A stretch of 64,000 bases of DNA from CAZGUX01 sp964529305 (GTDB lineage: Bacteria > Acidobacteriota > Terriglobia > Bryobacterales > Bryobacteraceae), in contig CAZGUX010000062.1 of the NCBI GenBank assembly GCA_964529305.1, forward strand, positions 48,299 to 112,298, in the 5' to 3' direction. Positions 8,901 through 17,278 of the stretch are shown here, in pieces. The notes beneath the pieces are model-generated. The model saw nothing but the letters and a program-made list of their open reading frames with translations, was not told the DNA's origin and searched no databases. A program made the translations under genes and the position numbers. How positions within the stretch are numbered: position 1 is the first letter of the stretch; the number at the start of each line of letters is the position of its first letter.

Positions 8901-9268
8901 CGCGTCCGAATCTGGTCGCGGGTCAGTCGGCAAACCTCGACTCGGGCCAGCGCACGTATCAGCGCTGGTTCAACACCGCGGCTTTCGCCGAACCCGGATT
9001 TGGGCGCTACGGCAACGCGCCTCGCACCGGCGGCATTCGGCTGCCGGGCCTGGTCACTGTGGATTTTTCGGTGAACAAGCAATTCCGCTTCGGGGAAACC
9101 CGCCGGGCGGAACTTCGCACCGAATTCTACAATCTGTTCAACCACTACAATATCGCACCCGGCTCTGTGGACCGCGGCATCCGGTCTGTGAACTTCGGCA
9201 AGGTGGGCGCGGGCTTGCAGGGTCAGACGATTCGCGTCATCCAGCTTGGCGTGAAGTTTTACTTCTGA
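5969..9268 (+). CDS. Oar-like TonB-dependent outer-membrane receptor
   Basis: The 1099-residue protein begins MLTSRLVFLALFSAALLSAQ (signal peptide), followed by a carboxypeptidase-regulatory-like domain (QITGTVTGIATDPSGAVLPG), a plug domain (LPLNGRNFIQLAQLIPGVNP) and a long beta-barrel ending in GVKFYF with the terminal aromatic residue needed for outer-membrane insertion. This architecture is the Oar-type receptor family, greatly expanded in Acidobacteria, and presumably imports large oligosaccharide or peptide ligands using TonB energy. The start was placed at 5969, after AAGGGG, because it begins the signal peptide; the open frame extends to 5834. No SusD-like partner is present. The divergent membrane regulator is the likely local controller. 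Confidence 0.92.
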   Translation: MLTSRLVFLALFSAALLSAQQITGTVTGIATDPSGAVLPGVLVRVTNLQTNVARETTTETSGAFSVPFLPAASYSLTATAKGFRTFQIDSFVLQVGQTARLDLALEVGDVTQTLNVSGNAVALQTESASVGAVITADNIVDLPLNGRNFIQLAQLIPGVNPGTPGSISVRRGRGSIGETSSAFGGTGMSANGARDTNNRFYLDGVEFMDYDAFTYPFALSVDSLSEFRVETSTFSAEYGGAPGGQVSILTRRGGNQFRGTLWEFNRNDALTQTYDAIAQKSVASPRLNRNQFGANIGGPVLLPKIYNGKNKTFFFFNWESGRLASGATASYRLVSPTAMRTGDFSALRESRTGQPLVLRDPMNIGIVNNQIPRSLLSPQAVEFLKYTPEPNTSAGTQNFINNPQSAVATQDNYTYRLDHNLTDKDALAFRYVRNSTKEKGTPYWGNDVRDNDAPTQNLAGTWTRIFGPSVVNEARFGWNDMTENEIFGTTNNPAFDIAGAMKIPLVSRLPVDYGPPSISIANGLDGGYSVFDLQRQIGPRIRGNAVYNFNDIMSMQRGKHFLKMGADFVQRGFTFEQARNARGTFRFDGTYTGSSLADFMLGYVKYAEINPDHTNTDLKALWQSYFVQDDWKITPNLTMNLGIRYDYLQPLFDSQGRMANIEQNGVYVTRLVTPATASFPRMVRGDKNNFAPRFGLAWRPAFVSDFVVRAGYGIYFNHIHPNAPFGMTESSQAKGSYQVDGALAGRPTVFFNDPFASAVSPTLQLNAVPSNDPNYRDAYIQQWNLTVQKRVPGGFVIDAGYVGSKSTRLSVTLPAMNRPDVLVDPRTLGLPSINARRPNLSFARSIQGDKSIGNSIYHSLQLRADRRMGRGLNAMTAYTWSKCISGPSDIGADIGGGSFIGTLQNIYDMSGERSLCGFDVTQRFVQSVVYDIPFFSNAPAAMRSLLGGWQTSSIIVAQSGFPGEIAFGIDTTGTGVGSRPNLVAGQSANLDSGQRTYQRWFNTAAFAEPGFGRYGNAPRTGGIRLPGLVTVDFSVNKQFRFGETRRAELRTEFYNLFNHYNIAPGSVDRGIRSVNFGKVGAGLQGQTIRVIQLGVKFYF

Positions 9269-9283
9269 CGACCCCGTTTCCCG

Positions 9284-10306
9284 CTAGGCCGTGCGAGTGA
9301 ACTCGGCCAGAGCGAGCACTTTCTTCCACGCCGCGCCGGAGTCGATCGCCCGCGCGGCTTGGTCCACGCCCTCTCCAAAACCGACGGCAACACCCGCGGC
9401 CACGAGCTCCGCGGCCGCGTTCACCAGAACATTGTCCCGTCGCGGCCCCGCTTCGCCCTCCAGCACTTCGCGAGCGATGCGGACGTTCGCGTCGCGATCG
9501 GCGCACTGGAGTTCCGCCAGACGCGTCCGCGCCACGCCGAAGTCCTCGGGGTAGAGCACCCTCTCCCGGACGAAGCCGCGCTCAATCTCGAACGCCTCCG
9601 TGGCGCCCGTCGTCGAGATCTCGTCCAGACCATCGGCGCCGTGCACGACGAAGCCGCGATCGAGCCCCAGGGCCGCCAGCGCCTCGGCCATCATCCTCGC
9701 GGCGGAGGTGCTGGGCGCGCCTACCAGTTGGACCTTTGCCCCTGCGGGATTCGTCAAGGGTCCGAGCAGGTTGAAGACCGTACGCATCTTCAGTTCCACG
9801 CGGACGGGTTGGGCGTTCTTCATGGCCGGGTGCACCGCGGGCGCGAACAAGAAGCCGATGCCGATTTCGTCGATCGAACGCGCCATCTGCTCACCGGTCA
9901 GGGCGATCTTCACGCCTAACCGCTCCAGCAGGTCGGCGCTCCCGGTATGGCTCGAAATCGACCGGTTGCCGTGCTTGGCGACGCGCAGTCCGGCGCCCGC
10001 CAGCACGAACGCCGTGACGGTCGAGATGTTGAACGTGGAAGCGCGGTCGCCGCCCGTGCCGCAGGTGTCCACCAGGGGCGGGCCCTCTGCACGGGGCCGC
10101 ACCGGTTGAGCCATGGTTCGCATCGCCCGGGCGAAGCCCACCAGTTCTTCCACGGTCTCGCCCTTCATGCGCATCGCGGCCAGAAACGCGCCGATTTGGG
10201 CATGTGTCGCCTCCCCGCGAAGGATCGATTCCATCGCGGCCTGGGCCTCGTCGGGCGACAGCGCGTGGCGGTCACAGACCCGATGCAGTTGATCGAGAAG
10301 CGGCAT
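9284..10306 (-). CDS. trpD: Anthranilate phosphoribosyltransferase
   Basis: The 340-residue product matches the family in length and carries DTCGTGGD (PRPP/pyrophosphate-binding loop, about residue 80), KHGNRSISSHTGSADLLE (second conserved block) and the helical N-terminal domain. It transfers phosphoribose from PRPP to anthranilate, the second committed step of tryptophan synthesis, in the cytoplasm. No other trp gene is nearby, so the pathway genes are scattered. It is convergent with the TonB receptor gene (15 bases apart) and divergent from sucC. Confidence 0.96.
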   Translation of the reverse strand: MPLLDQLHRVCDRHALSPDEAQAAMESILRGEATHAQIGAFLAAMRMKGETVEELVGFARAMRTMAQPVRPRAEGPPLVDTCGTGGDRASTFNISTVTAFVLAGAGLRVAKHGNRSISSHTGSADLLERLGVKIALTGEQMARSIDEIGIGFLFAPAVHPAMKNAQPVRVELKMRTVFNLLGPLTNPAGAKVQLVGAPSTSAARMMAEALAALGLDRGFVVHGADGLDEISTTGATEAFEIERGFVRERVLYPEDFGVARTRLAELQCADRDANVRIAREVLEGEAGPRRDNVLVNAAAELVAAGVAVGFGEGVDQAARAIDSGAAWKKVLALAEFTRTA

Positions 10307-10363
10307 GATATAGTGAAGCTTCTGGGTGCTTATTCAAGCGACCTACTAGCATAGCTGGTTTCC

Positions 10364-11524
10364 ATGAAAATCCACGAATATCAAGCCAAGGGCTTGCTGG
10401 CCCGGTACGAGGTCCCTGTGCCGCGCGGAAAAGTCTGCTTCACCGTCGAGGAAGCGGAGGCGGCGGCGAACGAGATCGGCGGCAGCGTGGTGGTGAAGGC
10501 GCAGATCCACGCCGGCGGCCGGGGTAAGGGTGGCGGCGTCAAACTGGCCAAGAACGCGGCCGAGGCCAGTGAAGTCGCGTCGAAGATTCTGGGCATGACG
10601 CTGATCACGCACCAGACGGGTCCCGAAGGCCGCGTTGTGCATCGGTTGCTGGTCGAAGAGACGCTTCCCATCGAACGGGAACTCTATCTCGGGATCGTGC
10701 TCGACCGCACCATCGGCAAGATGGTGTTCATGGCCTCGTCGGCCGGCGGAATGGAGATCGAGGAAGTCGCCGCCAAGACGCCCGAGTTGATCCTGAAAGA
10801 AGCCATCGAGCCGGGCTTCGGCCTGACGGCGTTCCAGGCCCGCAAACTCGCCTTCGGCATGGGACTTACGGGCAGCCAGGCCGGCAAGGCCGCCACGGCC
10901 ATGATGGCGCTGGCCCGCGCCTGCGACGCCCTCGATGCCTCGCTGGCCGAGATCAACCCGTTCATCACCACCAAGGACGGCAACGTCTTCGCGCTCGACG
11001 CCAAGATCAACCTCGATGACAACGCCCTCTACCGCCACAAGGACCTGATCGAGTTGCGCGACCTGAACGAGGAGGACCCGCTCGAAGTCGAGGCCTCCAA
11101 GTTCAACCTTAACTACATCAAGCTCGATGGCACGGTCGGCTGCATGGTGAACGGGGCGGGCCTGGCCATGGGCACGATGGACATCATTAAGTATGCCGGC
11201 GGAAGTCCGGCCAACTTCCTGGACGTGGGCGGCGGCGCCAGCGCCGAGCAGGTGAAGAACGCGTTCCGCATCCTGCTTTCCGATAAACACGTCAAGGCGG
11301 TCCTGATCAATATTTTCGGCGGCATCCTGCGGTGCGACACGCTGGCCAACGGCGTGGTGGCCGCGGCGCGGGACCTGCACTTCAGCGTTCCCGTGGTCGT
11401 CCGCATGGAAGGCACGAATGTCGAGCTTGGCAAGAAGATCCTCGTCGAGTCCGGCCTGAACTTCACCGTAGCCGACGGCATGCGCGATGCCGCCACGAAA
11501 GTCGTCCAACTGTCCCAGCAATAA
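10364..11524 (+). CDS. sucC: Succinyl-CoA synthetase (ADP-forming) beta subunit
   Basis: The 386-residue protein begins MKIHEYQAKGLLARYEVPVP, the standard opening of SucC, and contains the ATP-grasp glycine-rich stretch (KAQIHAGGRGKGGGVK) and the C-terminal ligase CoA-like domain (NIFGGILRCD). With SucD it converts succinyl-CoA, ADP and phosphate to succinate, CoA and ATP in the TCA cycle. Length is the bacterial norm. It is followed after 3 bases by sucD and then ndk, forming one transcription unit. Confidence 0.98.
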   Translation: MKIHEYQAKGLLARYEVPVPRGKVCFTVEEAEAAANEIGGSVVVKAQIHAGGRGKGGGVKLAKNAAEASEVASKILGMTLITHQTGPEGRVVHRLLVEETLPIERELYLGIVLDRTIGKMVFMASSAGGMEIEEVAAKTPELILKEAIEPGFGLTAFQARKLAFGMGLTGSQAGKAATAMMALARACDALDASLAEINPFITTKDGNVFALDAKINLDDNALYRHKDLIELRDLNEEDPLEVEASKFNLNYIKLDGTVGCMVNGAGLAMGTMDIIKYAGGSPANFLDVGGGASAEQVKNAFRILLSDKHVKAVLINIFGGILRCDTLANGVVAAARDLHFSVPVVVRMEGTNVELGKKILVESGLNFTVADGMRDAATKVVQLSQQ

Positions 11525-11527
11525 GCC

Positions 11528-12394
11528 ATGAGCGTACTCGTCGACCAGAATACTCGCCTCATTGTCCAGGGGTTCACCGGCAAGGAAGGCACGTTTCACG
11601 CGCAGCAGTCCATCGCATATGGCACCAAGGTGGTGGGCGGCGTGGTTCCCGGAAAGGGCGGCGCCACTCATCTGGACCTGCCCGTCTTCGATACCGTCGC
11701 GCAATCGGTGAAGGAGGCCGGGGCCAACGCCTCGGTGATCTTTGTTCCACCTCCGTTCGCGGCGGACGCCATCATGGAGGCGGCCGACGCCGGACTGGCG
11801 CTGGTGGTCTGTATCACGGAAGGCATTCCCGCTCTCGACATGGTGCGGGTGTGGAAATACCTGCAGGGCAAGCCCACACGGCTGATCGGACCGAATTGCC
11901 CCGGGATCATCTCCCCCGGCAAGTGCAAGATCGGCATCATGCCTGGACACATTCACCTGCCCGGACATGTGGGCGTTGTGTCACGGTCGGGAACCCTGAC
12001 CTACGAAGCGGTCGGCCAGTTGACCAAGCTGAAGATCGGACAGTCGACCTGCATCGGTATCGGCGGCGATCCGATTATCGGGACCAACTTCGTCGACGCC
12101 ATCCGGTTGTTCAATGAAGATCCGGACACGCACGCCATCGTGATGATCGGAGAGATCGGCGGCAACGCTGAAGAGACCGCCGCCGCCTACATCGCGGAGA
12201 ACGTGAAGAAACCGGTGGTGGGATTCATCGCCGGCCAGACCGCGCCGCCCGGAAGGCGCATGGGGCACGCCGGCGCCATCATCTCGGGAGGCACCGGAGC
12301 CGCCAAGGACAAGATGGCGGCGATGGAGGCCGCCGGAATCACCGTCTGCTCCACGCCCGCCGAAATCGGAGAGAAAATCCAAAGCCGTTTATGA
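11528..12394 (+). CDS. sucD: Succinyl-CoA synthetase alpha subunit
   Basis: The 288-residue protein begins MSVLVDQNTRLIVQGFTGKE (CoA-binding domain), and near the C-terminus has GRRMGHAGAIISGG, which includes the active-site histidine that is phosphorylated during catalysis. It is the partner of SucC, 3 bases upstream. Its TGA overlaps the ATG of ndk (ATGA), so the nucleotide diphosphate kinase is translationally coupled. Confidence 0.98.
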   Translation: MSVLVDQNTRLIVQGFTGKEGTFHAQQSIAYGTKVVGGVVPGKGGATHLDLPVFDTVAQSVKEAGANASVIFVPPPFAADAIMEAADAGLALVVCITEGIPALDMVRVWKYLQGKPTRLIGPNCPGIISPGKCKIGIMPGHIHLPGHVGVVSRSGTLTYEAVGQLTKLKIGQSTCIGIGGDPIIGTNFVDAIRLFNEDPDTHAIVMIGEIGGNAEETAAAYIAENVKKPVVGFIAGQTAPPGRRMGHAGAIISGGTGAAKDKMAAMEAAGITVCSTPAEIGEKIQSRL

Positions 12395-12813
12395 GTCAAG
12401 TGGAACGTACGTTTTCGATCATCAAGCCCGACGCCGTGGCCGTCGGGCAGGCGGGCGCGATTCTCGCCATGTTGGAAGAGGCCGGCTTCAAGATCGCCGG
12501 CCTGCGCATGCTCAAGATGACCGCCCAGCAGGCCGAAGGCTTCTATGCGGTGCACCGCGAGAGGCCGTTCTTTGCGAGCCTGGTGAAGTTCATCACGGAA
12601 GGCCCGGTCATCGTCATGGCGCTCGAGCGCGAAGACGCGGTCAAGAAACTGCGCGAGGTGATGGGCGCCACCAATCCCGCGAATGCCGGCGAAGGCACGG
12701 TTCGCAAGCGGTTTGCCGCCAGCATCGAGCGGAATTGCATCCACGGTTCGGACGCGCCGGAAACCGCGGCCGTCGAATTGGCTTACTTCTTCAGCACCGT
12801 CGACCTGCAATAG
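12391..12813 (+). CDS. ndk: Nucleoside diphosphate kinase
   Basis: The 140-residue protein has the family signature: VERTFSIIKPDAV at the N-terminus, ERPFFASLVKFI in the middle and SIERNCIHGSDAPE near the end; the histidine of the NxxHGSD motif is the phosphorylated active-site residue. It balances NTP pools using ATP. The start overlaps the sucD stop by 4 bases. Coupling to succinyl-CoA synthetase makes sense because the two enzymes share the nucleotide product and are known to associate in several bacteria. Confidence 0.98.
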   Translation: MSQVERTFSIIKPDAVAVGQAGAILAMLEEAGFKIAGLRMLKMTAQQAEGFYAVHRERPFFASLVKFITEGPVIVMALEREDAVKKLREVMGATNPANAGEGTVRKRFAASIERNCIHGSDAPETAAVELAYFFSTVDLQ

Positions 12814-13962
12814 ATGCGTCCGTTAGTTCTGCTCCTGCTGCCGGCCCTTGGGTGGGCGCAGGTGCGGGCCGTCTCCGATGAGGAGGTCCGGCGGGTCCAC
12901 CTGTCGGCCCTCCTCATCGACACTCACAACGACGTCACCTCCTACACGGTGAAGGGCCTCGATCTCGGGGTCAGACAGTCGCGGTTCGGCGGAAAGCCCC
13001 TGCATACGGACATTCCGCGCTTGCGCGAAGGCGGTGTCGGGGCCGTGTTCTTCGCCGCCTACGTTTCGGCGGAGAACGCCCGCAACGGGACGGCGGCGCA
13101 TCGGACGCTGGAGATGATCGACACCATCCGCCACGATATCGCGGGCCGGCATCCGCGGCACTTCCGGCTGGCCACAAGCGCCGGAGAGGTGCTCGAAGCG
13201 CGGAGCGACGGCCGGATCGCCGCCCTGATCGGCATCGAGGGCGGCCACGCGATCGAGGACAGCCCACGTTTATTGCGCACGTTCTACGGCCTCGGTGTCC
13301 GCTACATGACGCTGACGCACTCTAATCACAACCACTGGGCGGACTCGTCAGGATCGGCGGGCGCGCCGAACCACGGCCTGAGTGAACTGGGCAAGACGGT
13401 GGTGAAGGAGATGAACCGTCTCGGCATGATGGTGGATATCTCCCACGTCTCGGACAAGACGTTCTGGGATGTGATGGCCGTCTCGGAAGCGCCGCCGTTC
13501 GCCTCGCATTCCTCCTGCCGCGCGATCTCGAAGATCCGCCGCAACATGACCGACGAAATGATCGAGGCGCTGGGAAAGAAAGGGGGCGTGATTCAGATCA
13601 ACTTCGGCTGCGAGTTCCTCTCCCAGGTCTCGGCGGACTCCTCCCCCTGGTCGAATCCCGCGCTGCGCGGCAAGAAGAGCGAATCCGATGTCGAACGCGC
13701 CACCCTCGCCGATATCGTTGCCCACATCGATCATGTCGTGAAGATCGCGGGGGAGGATGCCGTGGGCATCGGCTCCGACTTCGATGGCATCCCGTGCGTG
13801 CCCGTGGGGATGGAGGACGTTTCGAAGTTTCCCAACCTCACGCGCGCACTGTTGGAGAAAGGGTATAGCGCCCAGCGGATTCGCAAAATCTATGGCGAGA
13901 ACCTGCTGCGAGTGCTGCGCGCGGCCGAATCCACTTCCGCGAAGGTCAGGCCACCGCGTTAG
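12814..13962 (+). CDS. Secreted membrane-dipeptidase-like (peptidase M19) protein
   Basis: The 382-residue protein has a short signal peptide (MRPLVLLLLPALGWAQ) and then the M19 metal-binding residues: LIDTHND (His and Asp), IGIEGGHAIE (bridging Glu), ISHVSD and ASHSSCRAI (His residues) and GSDFDG (Asp). These enzymes hydrolyse L,X- or D,X-dipeptides with two zinc ions, here probably in the periplasm. The ATG begins at the base right after the ndk TAG stop, with no spacer, so the gene reads as the last member of the sucCD-ndk operon. Its 3' end overlaps the convergent HD-GYP gene by 17 bases. Confidence 0.93.
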   Translation: MRPLVLLLLPALGWAQVRAVSDEEVRRVHLSALLIDTHNDVTSYTVKGLDLGVRQSRFGGKPLHTDIPRLREGGVGAVFFAAYVSAENARNGTAAHRTLEMIDTIRHDIAGRHPRHFRLATSAGEVLEARSDGRIAALIGIEGGHAIEDSPRLLRTFYGLGVRYMTLTHSNHNHWADSSGSAGAPNHGLSELGKTVVKEMNRLGMMVDISHVSDKTFWDVMAVSEAPPFASHSSCRAISKIRRNMTDEMIEALGKKGGVIQINFGCEFLSQVSADSSPWSNPALRGKKSESDVERATLADIVAHIDHVVKIAGEDAVGIGSDFDGIPCVPVGMEDVSKFPNLTRALLEKGYSAQRIRKIYGENLLRVLRAAESTSAKVRPPR

Positions 13963-15055
13963 TCCTGGCGTAGCCGTTGTGCCCCCGGCGCGAGCGCGCG
14001 GCGGCGCCGCGAATGTCCTGCCAGACGGACTGTGGCACCCGGAGAAAGTGCTTGACCACTTCCGGATCGAACTGGGTGCCCGCAAACGCGGTGATCTCGC
14101 CGCGGGCCGTATCGTAATTCATGGCCTTGCGATAGGGACGGTCCGAGGTCATCACGTCGAGCGTGTCCATCACGGCAAAGATTCGCGCTCCCAGGGGAAT
14201 CTGCTCCCCGCGGAGACGGCCGGGGTATCCGCTGCCGTCGTAGCGTTCATGGTGGCTGAGGACAATCGTGCAGGCGGGCCGCAACACCTCAATGCCGTCC
14301 AGAATCCAGTAGCCGATCTCCGGGTGCTTCTGCATTTGCACCCATTCGGATTCCGTCAGCTTTCCCGGCTTCAGCAGGATCGCGTCCGAGATCCCGATCT
14401 TGCCCACGTCGTGGAGCAGCGATCCCCGCCGGATGATTTCCAACTGGCCGGAGTCCACTTGCATCTGCCGCGCCAGATGCAACGCGCACTCGCTGACCCG
14501 TTTGGAGTGCGCCTGGGTCTCGTGCTCCCGGGCATCGAGGGCCGACACCAGCGCCTCGAGGGTGGTTTCGGAGGCGTCGTCGAGTTTCTCCAACACGTGC
14601 CGCAGTTCCACTGTACGTTCCGTCACCGCCTGTTCCAGGGAGGTCAGCCGCTGCACCTGCTCGATCTGGCTGCGCTTCCTCCCGAGCGCGTCGCGAACGG
14701 AGGAGACGATCTCGGCCAGGCGGAACGGCTTCAGAATGTAGTCGAGAGCCCCGATCCGCATGGCGTTCACCGCCATGCTCAGATCCTCGCACGCGGTCAG
14801 CATCATCACGCCCACCGCCGGGTATTTGCGCATCACCACGGCCAGCAATTCCAGGCCGCTCATGCCGGGCATTCGAATGTCCGACAACACCATCGAAAAC
14901 GGCTCGCGGTCGAGGAGCGTCAGCGCCTCCACCGCACTGCCTGCCAGCCGCACGTCGAAGCCGCTCACCTGCATGAATTCACCAAGCAGGTTGCGAATAG
15001 GAGCTTCGTCGTCGACGATCAAGAGTCTGGGCCGTTCCGCGACGAGTGCCGTCAT
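13946..15055 (-). CDS. Response regulator with HD-GYP output domain
   Basis: The 369-residue protein has an N-terminal receiver (acidic pair DD in LLIVDDEAP, phospho-acceptor Asp59 in LSDIRMPG, Lys109 in ILKP), a short coiled linker, and an HD-GYP domain with LLHDVGKIGI and HHERYDGSGYP. The latter is a cyclic-di-GMP phosphodiesterase signature with all key residues present. The start was set at the ATG 15053-15055, six bases after GGAGAGG (15062-15068); a TTG at 15061 is in frame but abuts that site. No cognate kinase gene is adjacent. It lowers c-di-GMP in response to an unknown phosphosignal. Confidence 0.93.
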   Translation of the reverse strand: MTALVAERPRLLIVDDEAPIRNLLGEFMQVSGFDVRLAGSAVEALTLLDREPFSMVLSDIRMPGMSGLELLAVVMRKYPAVGVMMLTACEDLSMAVNAMRIGALDYILKPFRLAEIVSSVRDALGRKRSQIEQVQRLTSLEQAVTERTVELRHVLEKLDDASETTLEALVSALDAREHETQAHSKRVSECALHLARQMQVDSGQLEIIRRGSLLHDVGKIGISDAILLKPGKLTESEWVQMQKHPEIGYWILDGIEVLRPACTIVLSHHERYDGSGYPGRLRGEQIPLGARIFAVMDTLDVMTSDRPYRKAMNYDTARGEITAFAGTQFDPEVVKHFLRVPQSVWQDIRGAAARSRRGHNGYARTNAVA

Positions 15056-15069
15056 GGCCAACCTCTCCG

Positions 15070-16032
15070 TTACCTCGCGGCCGCCGCCTCGCGCGCGTGC
15101 AACCGCTCGAACTGTTCCACTGTTTTGCGAATGCCTTCCCGCAATGGCGTTCGCGGAATCGATGCAATGGCCGACCGCAGTTGGGACCCGTCGACGCGAA
15201 AGGCCACCGGCACCTGTGGTCCGGAGAAGGTGATCAGGCCTTTCGCCTCGGGACGTAGTTCCTCCATCGTGTCAACCAACTCCTGCATGCTGGTGACCCA
15301 TCCCTCCAGGTTGTATACGTGGGCGCCCTCCATCGTGGACAGCAGACACTCGATGAAGGTCCCGGCGACGTCTTCTACGAACTGCAAGTCCATGAAACCG
15401 CTCAGCCGGATTTGATAACGCTCGCGCAGTGCCAGCGCCCGCATGGCCAGGGTCGGGTCCGCCGTCAGGCCTTGATCGCGCCCAACCCCGTACACGGTCC
15501 AAGGGCGTAATCCTATGCTGGAGATGCCATTAGCCTGGTAAAAAATACGCGCGTTCCCTTCGTTGGCCTGCTTGAAGACTCCGTAGTGCGTCGACGGCTT
15601 CAACGGGTCGTCGTCGCGCAGTTTCCCCTCGCCGTAGGCTTCTTCCGGGCCCCACACCGCGGCTGAACTGGCATACACCACCCTCACCGGCCGTCCCGCA
15701 TCCCGCGCGGCTTCAAATACATTCAGCGTGCCGATGACGTTGATCAGGGCGCCTTGAACCGGCTGTGCCTGGCAGAACGGCATCAGGACGGCAGCCAGAT
15801 GCACGATGTGCGTAATACCTTCCTCGCGAACCAGCTTTTTGATCCGCTCCGTGTCTTCTATTGACCCAACAGCCACGGGCAGGCGCGCCACATCTGCGGC
15901 GGGCATAATCATCCGCAAGCGCAAAGGCTCGGCGGTCAGATCATAAAGCAATACTTCAATCCCGCGGTCCACCAGAGACTTGGCGACCCACGCTCCGATA
16001 CATCCTTGGGCTCCCGTGATCAAGACACGCAT
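15070..16032 (-). CDS. NAD-dependent epimerase/dehydratase (extended SDR)
   Basis: The 320-residue protein starts MRVLITGAQGCIGAWVAKSL with the GxxGxxG dinucleotide-binding motif and has VYASSAAVWG (catalytic Ser region) and HYGVFKQANE (the YxxxK catalytic pair). This is the extended short-chain dehydrogenase family acting on nucleotide sugars or related substrates. The region VVHLAAVLMPFCQA fits NAD-dependent epimerases. It lies 14 bases upstream of the HD-GYP gene on the same strand and may be co-transcribed. The exact substrate cannot be named from sequence. Confidence 0.88.
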   Translation of the reverse strand: MRVLITGAQGCIGAWVAKSLVDRGIEVLLYDLTAEPLRLRMIMPAADVARLPVAVGSIEDTERIKKLVREEGITHIVHLAAVLMPFCQAQPVQGALINVIGTLNVFEAARDAGRPVRVVYASSAAVWGPEEAYGEGKLRDDDPLKPSTHYGVFKQANEGNARIFYQANGISSIGLRPWTVYGVGRDQGLTADPTLAMRALALRERYQIRLSGFMDLQFVEDVAGTFIECLLSTMEGAHVYNLEGWVTSMQELVDTMEELRPEAKGLITFSGPQVPVAFRVDGSQLRSAIASIPRTPLREGIRKTVEQFERLHAREAAAAR

Positions 16033-16167
16033 TCGATGTCAAACTCCGACTGAAGCCGTATTTTATCACGCAGTTTACAATTTCCTACCACCTTGACTAC
16101 ACAGGTGATAGACGTTAAGACAAAATGGCCCTATATCTAAGAGTTCCGATGAAACCCGATTTTTCTC

Positions 16168-16201
16168 AGACATAGTACGAGAAAATTCTAGTACTATGTC
16201 T
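16168..16201. repeat. Perfect 11-base inverted repeat overlapping a stop codon
   Basis: AGACATAGTAC (16168-16178) is exactly complementary to GTACTATGTCT (16191-16201), with a 12-base loop. The right arm contains the TAG stop (16194-16196) of the alpha/beta hydrolase gene. The surrounding 160 bases are markedly AT-richer than their neighbours. On the + strand the stem is followed by TTTT; on the strand of the hydrolase it is not, so a normal terminator for that gene is doubtful. Confidence 0.6.
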
Positions 16202-17126
16202 TTTCGTACGTCCGGGCCGCGAGGCAGACTTCCCGGACGGCGGTGACCACCAAGTCTGGCTCGTCCATGGGAATCCAATGCCCACTCCGAGCGGCCAGGA
16301 TGAATTTGCCTTGAGTCGACAAGGCCGCCGCTCGCCGATGCAAGGGGTCCCGAGCCGGATCGGAATCCGGCGCCCCCAAGACTACCAGCGGTGTGTCGCC
16401 GAACGAGGACACCTCGGCTGCCTGACGCGCGCTCTCCTCAATGAATTGCATTTGGCCTGCCAATGTCTCGAAGAACTTGGGTTGGACCCACATCCATTTG
16501 AAAACAGGGTAGAGTTCCCTGGGCAGCTTGGCGATGGGGGCCAGGATGATATCACCCGTTTCCCGGGTGATGGTGCCGCCTGTCACCCACCTGACGCCGG
16601 CGCGGGCGTAGTCAACCGCCCGGGTGCTCGCCAAAGCGGCCACCGCGCGGGCGACTCCCATCCGGGCAAGCCACGCTCCCCTGCGAGTGAGGGTGATCCC
16701 CTTTTCGAGCCGATGGCGGTTGTACGGGCTCATCTGCAGCCACTCTTCCGGGTGGGCGGCGTCCACGAACACCAGGCCGGCCACTTCCTCGGGATGACGC
16801 GCATAGTAGGTCCGGGCGTTGAGGGCGCCGAAGGAGTGTCCCACCAGCACGTAGGGTGGATCGACTCGCGCCGCGCGGAGCAGGCTTCGCAGTTCCTCCA
16901 CCATGTTCGCCGACGTACGGGGCGTTCGAGACGGAGCGCTCCAGCCGAAACCCGCGCGGTCGAAGGAACAGACGTGCGTAAATGGGGACAGCGCGGGCTG
17001 CACGTGAGTCCAGGTCAGACACGTGCCGCCGAGGGCGGAGTCGAGCACGACCGCGGGCGAACCTTGGCCCGTCGCGTACAGGTGCATTCCGTTCAGGATT
17101 TGTCCGGGTGGAGCATAGCGTGCCAT
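16194..17126 (-). CDS. Alpha/beta hydrolase
   Basis: The 310-residue protein has the fold's landmarks: GGTCLTW near the oxyanion hole, SFDRAGFGWS, the nucleophile elbow VGHSFG (Ser98), LVFVDAAHPEEW and a C-terminal SGHWIPMDEPD with the catalytic His. It belongs to the broad family that includes haloalkane dehalogenase-like and esterase-like enzymes; the nucleophile is Ser, which favours an esterase or amidase. No clear signal peptide. The neighbouring PHP gene is divergent. Substrate unknown. Confidence 0.88.
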   Translation of the reverse strand: MARYAPPGQILNGMHLYATGQGSPAVVLDSALGGTCLTWTHVQPALSPFTHVCSFDRAGFGWSAPSRTPRTSANMVEELRSLLRAARVDPPYVLVGHSFGALNARTYYARHPEEVAGLVFVDAAHPEEWLQMSPYNRHRLEKGITLTRRGAWLARMGVARAVAALASTRAVDYARAGVRWVTGGTITRETGDIILAPIAKLPRELYPVFKWMWVQPKFFETLAGQMQFIEESARQAAEVSSFGDTPLVVLGAPDSDPARDPLHRRAAALSTQGKFILAARSGHWIPMDEPDLVVTAVREVCLAARTYEKT

Positions 17127-17278
17127 TTCGTCGAGTGCGGGACCCCCTTCCTCGCGTTGGGACGCAACGGCAGTTCCGCCGGTTACAGTATAGCTCCGGA
17201 GGCAAAAAACAGAAGGAATAACGAATGTTTTTGCGAGCCGTCACCTTTCTGTAATTGCGGGGACAGTAGAACGGTTGC

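Noticed and set aside
6935..9145. 736-residue open frame antisense to the TonB receptor
   Set aside because: It is a shadow of the high-GC receptor gene with no start site or recognisable domain; the receptor on the other strand has full family structure.
15055..15061. TTG as start of the HD-GYP regulator
   Set aside because: It abuts the GGAGAGG site; the ATG six bases further on has proper spacing.
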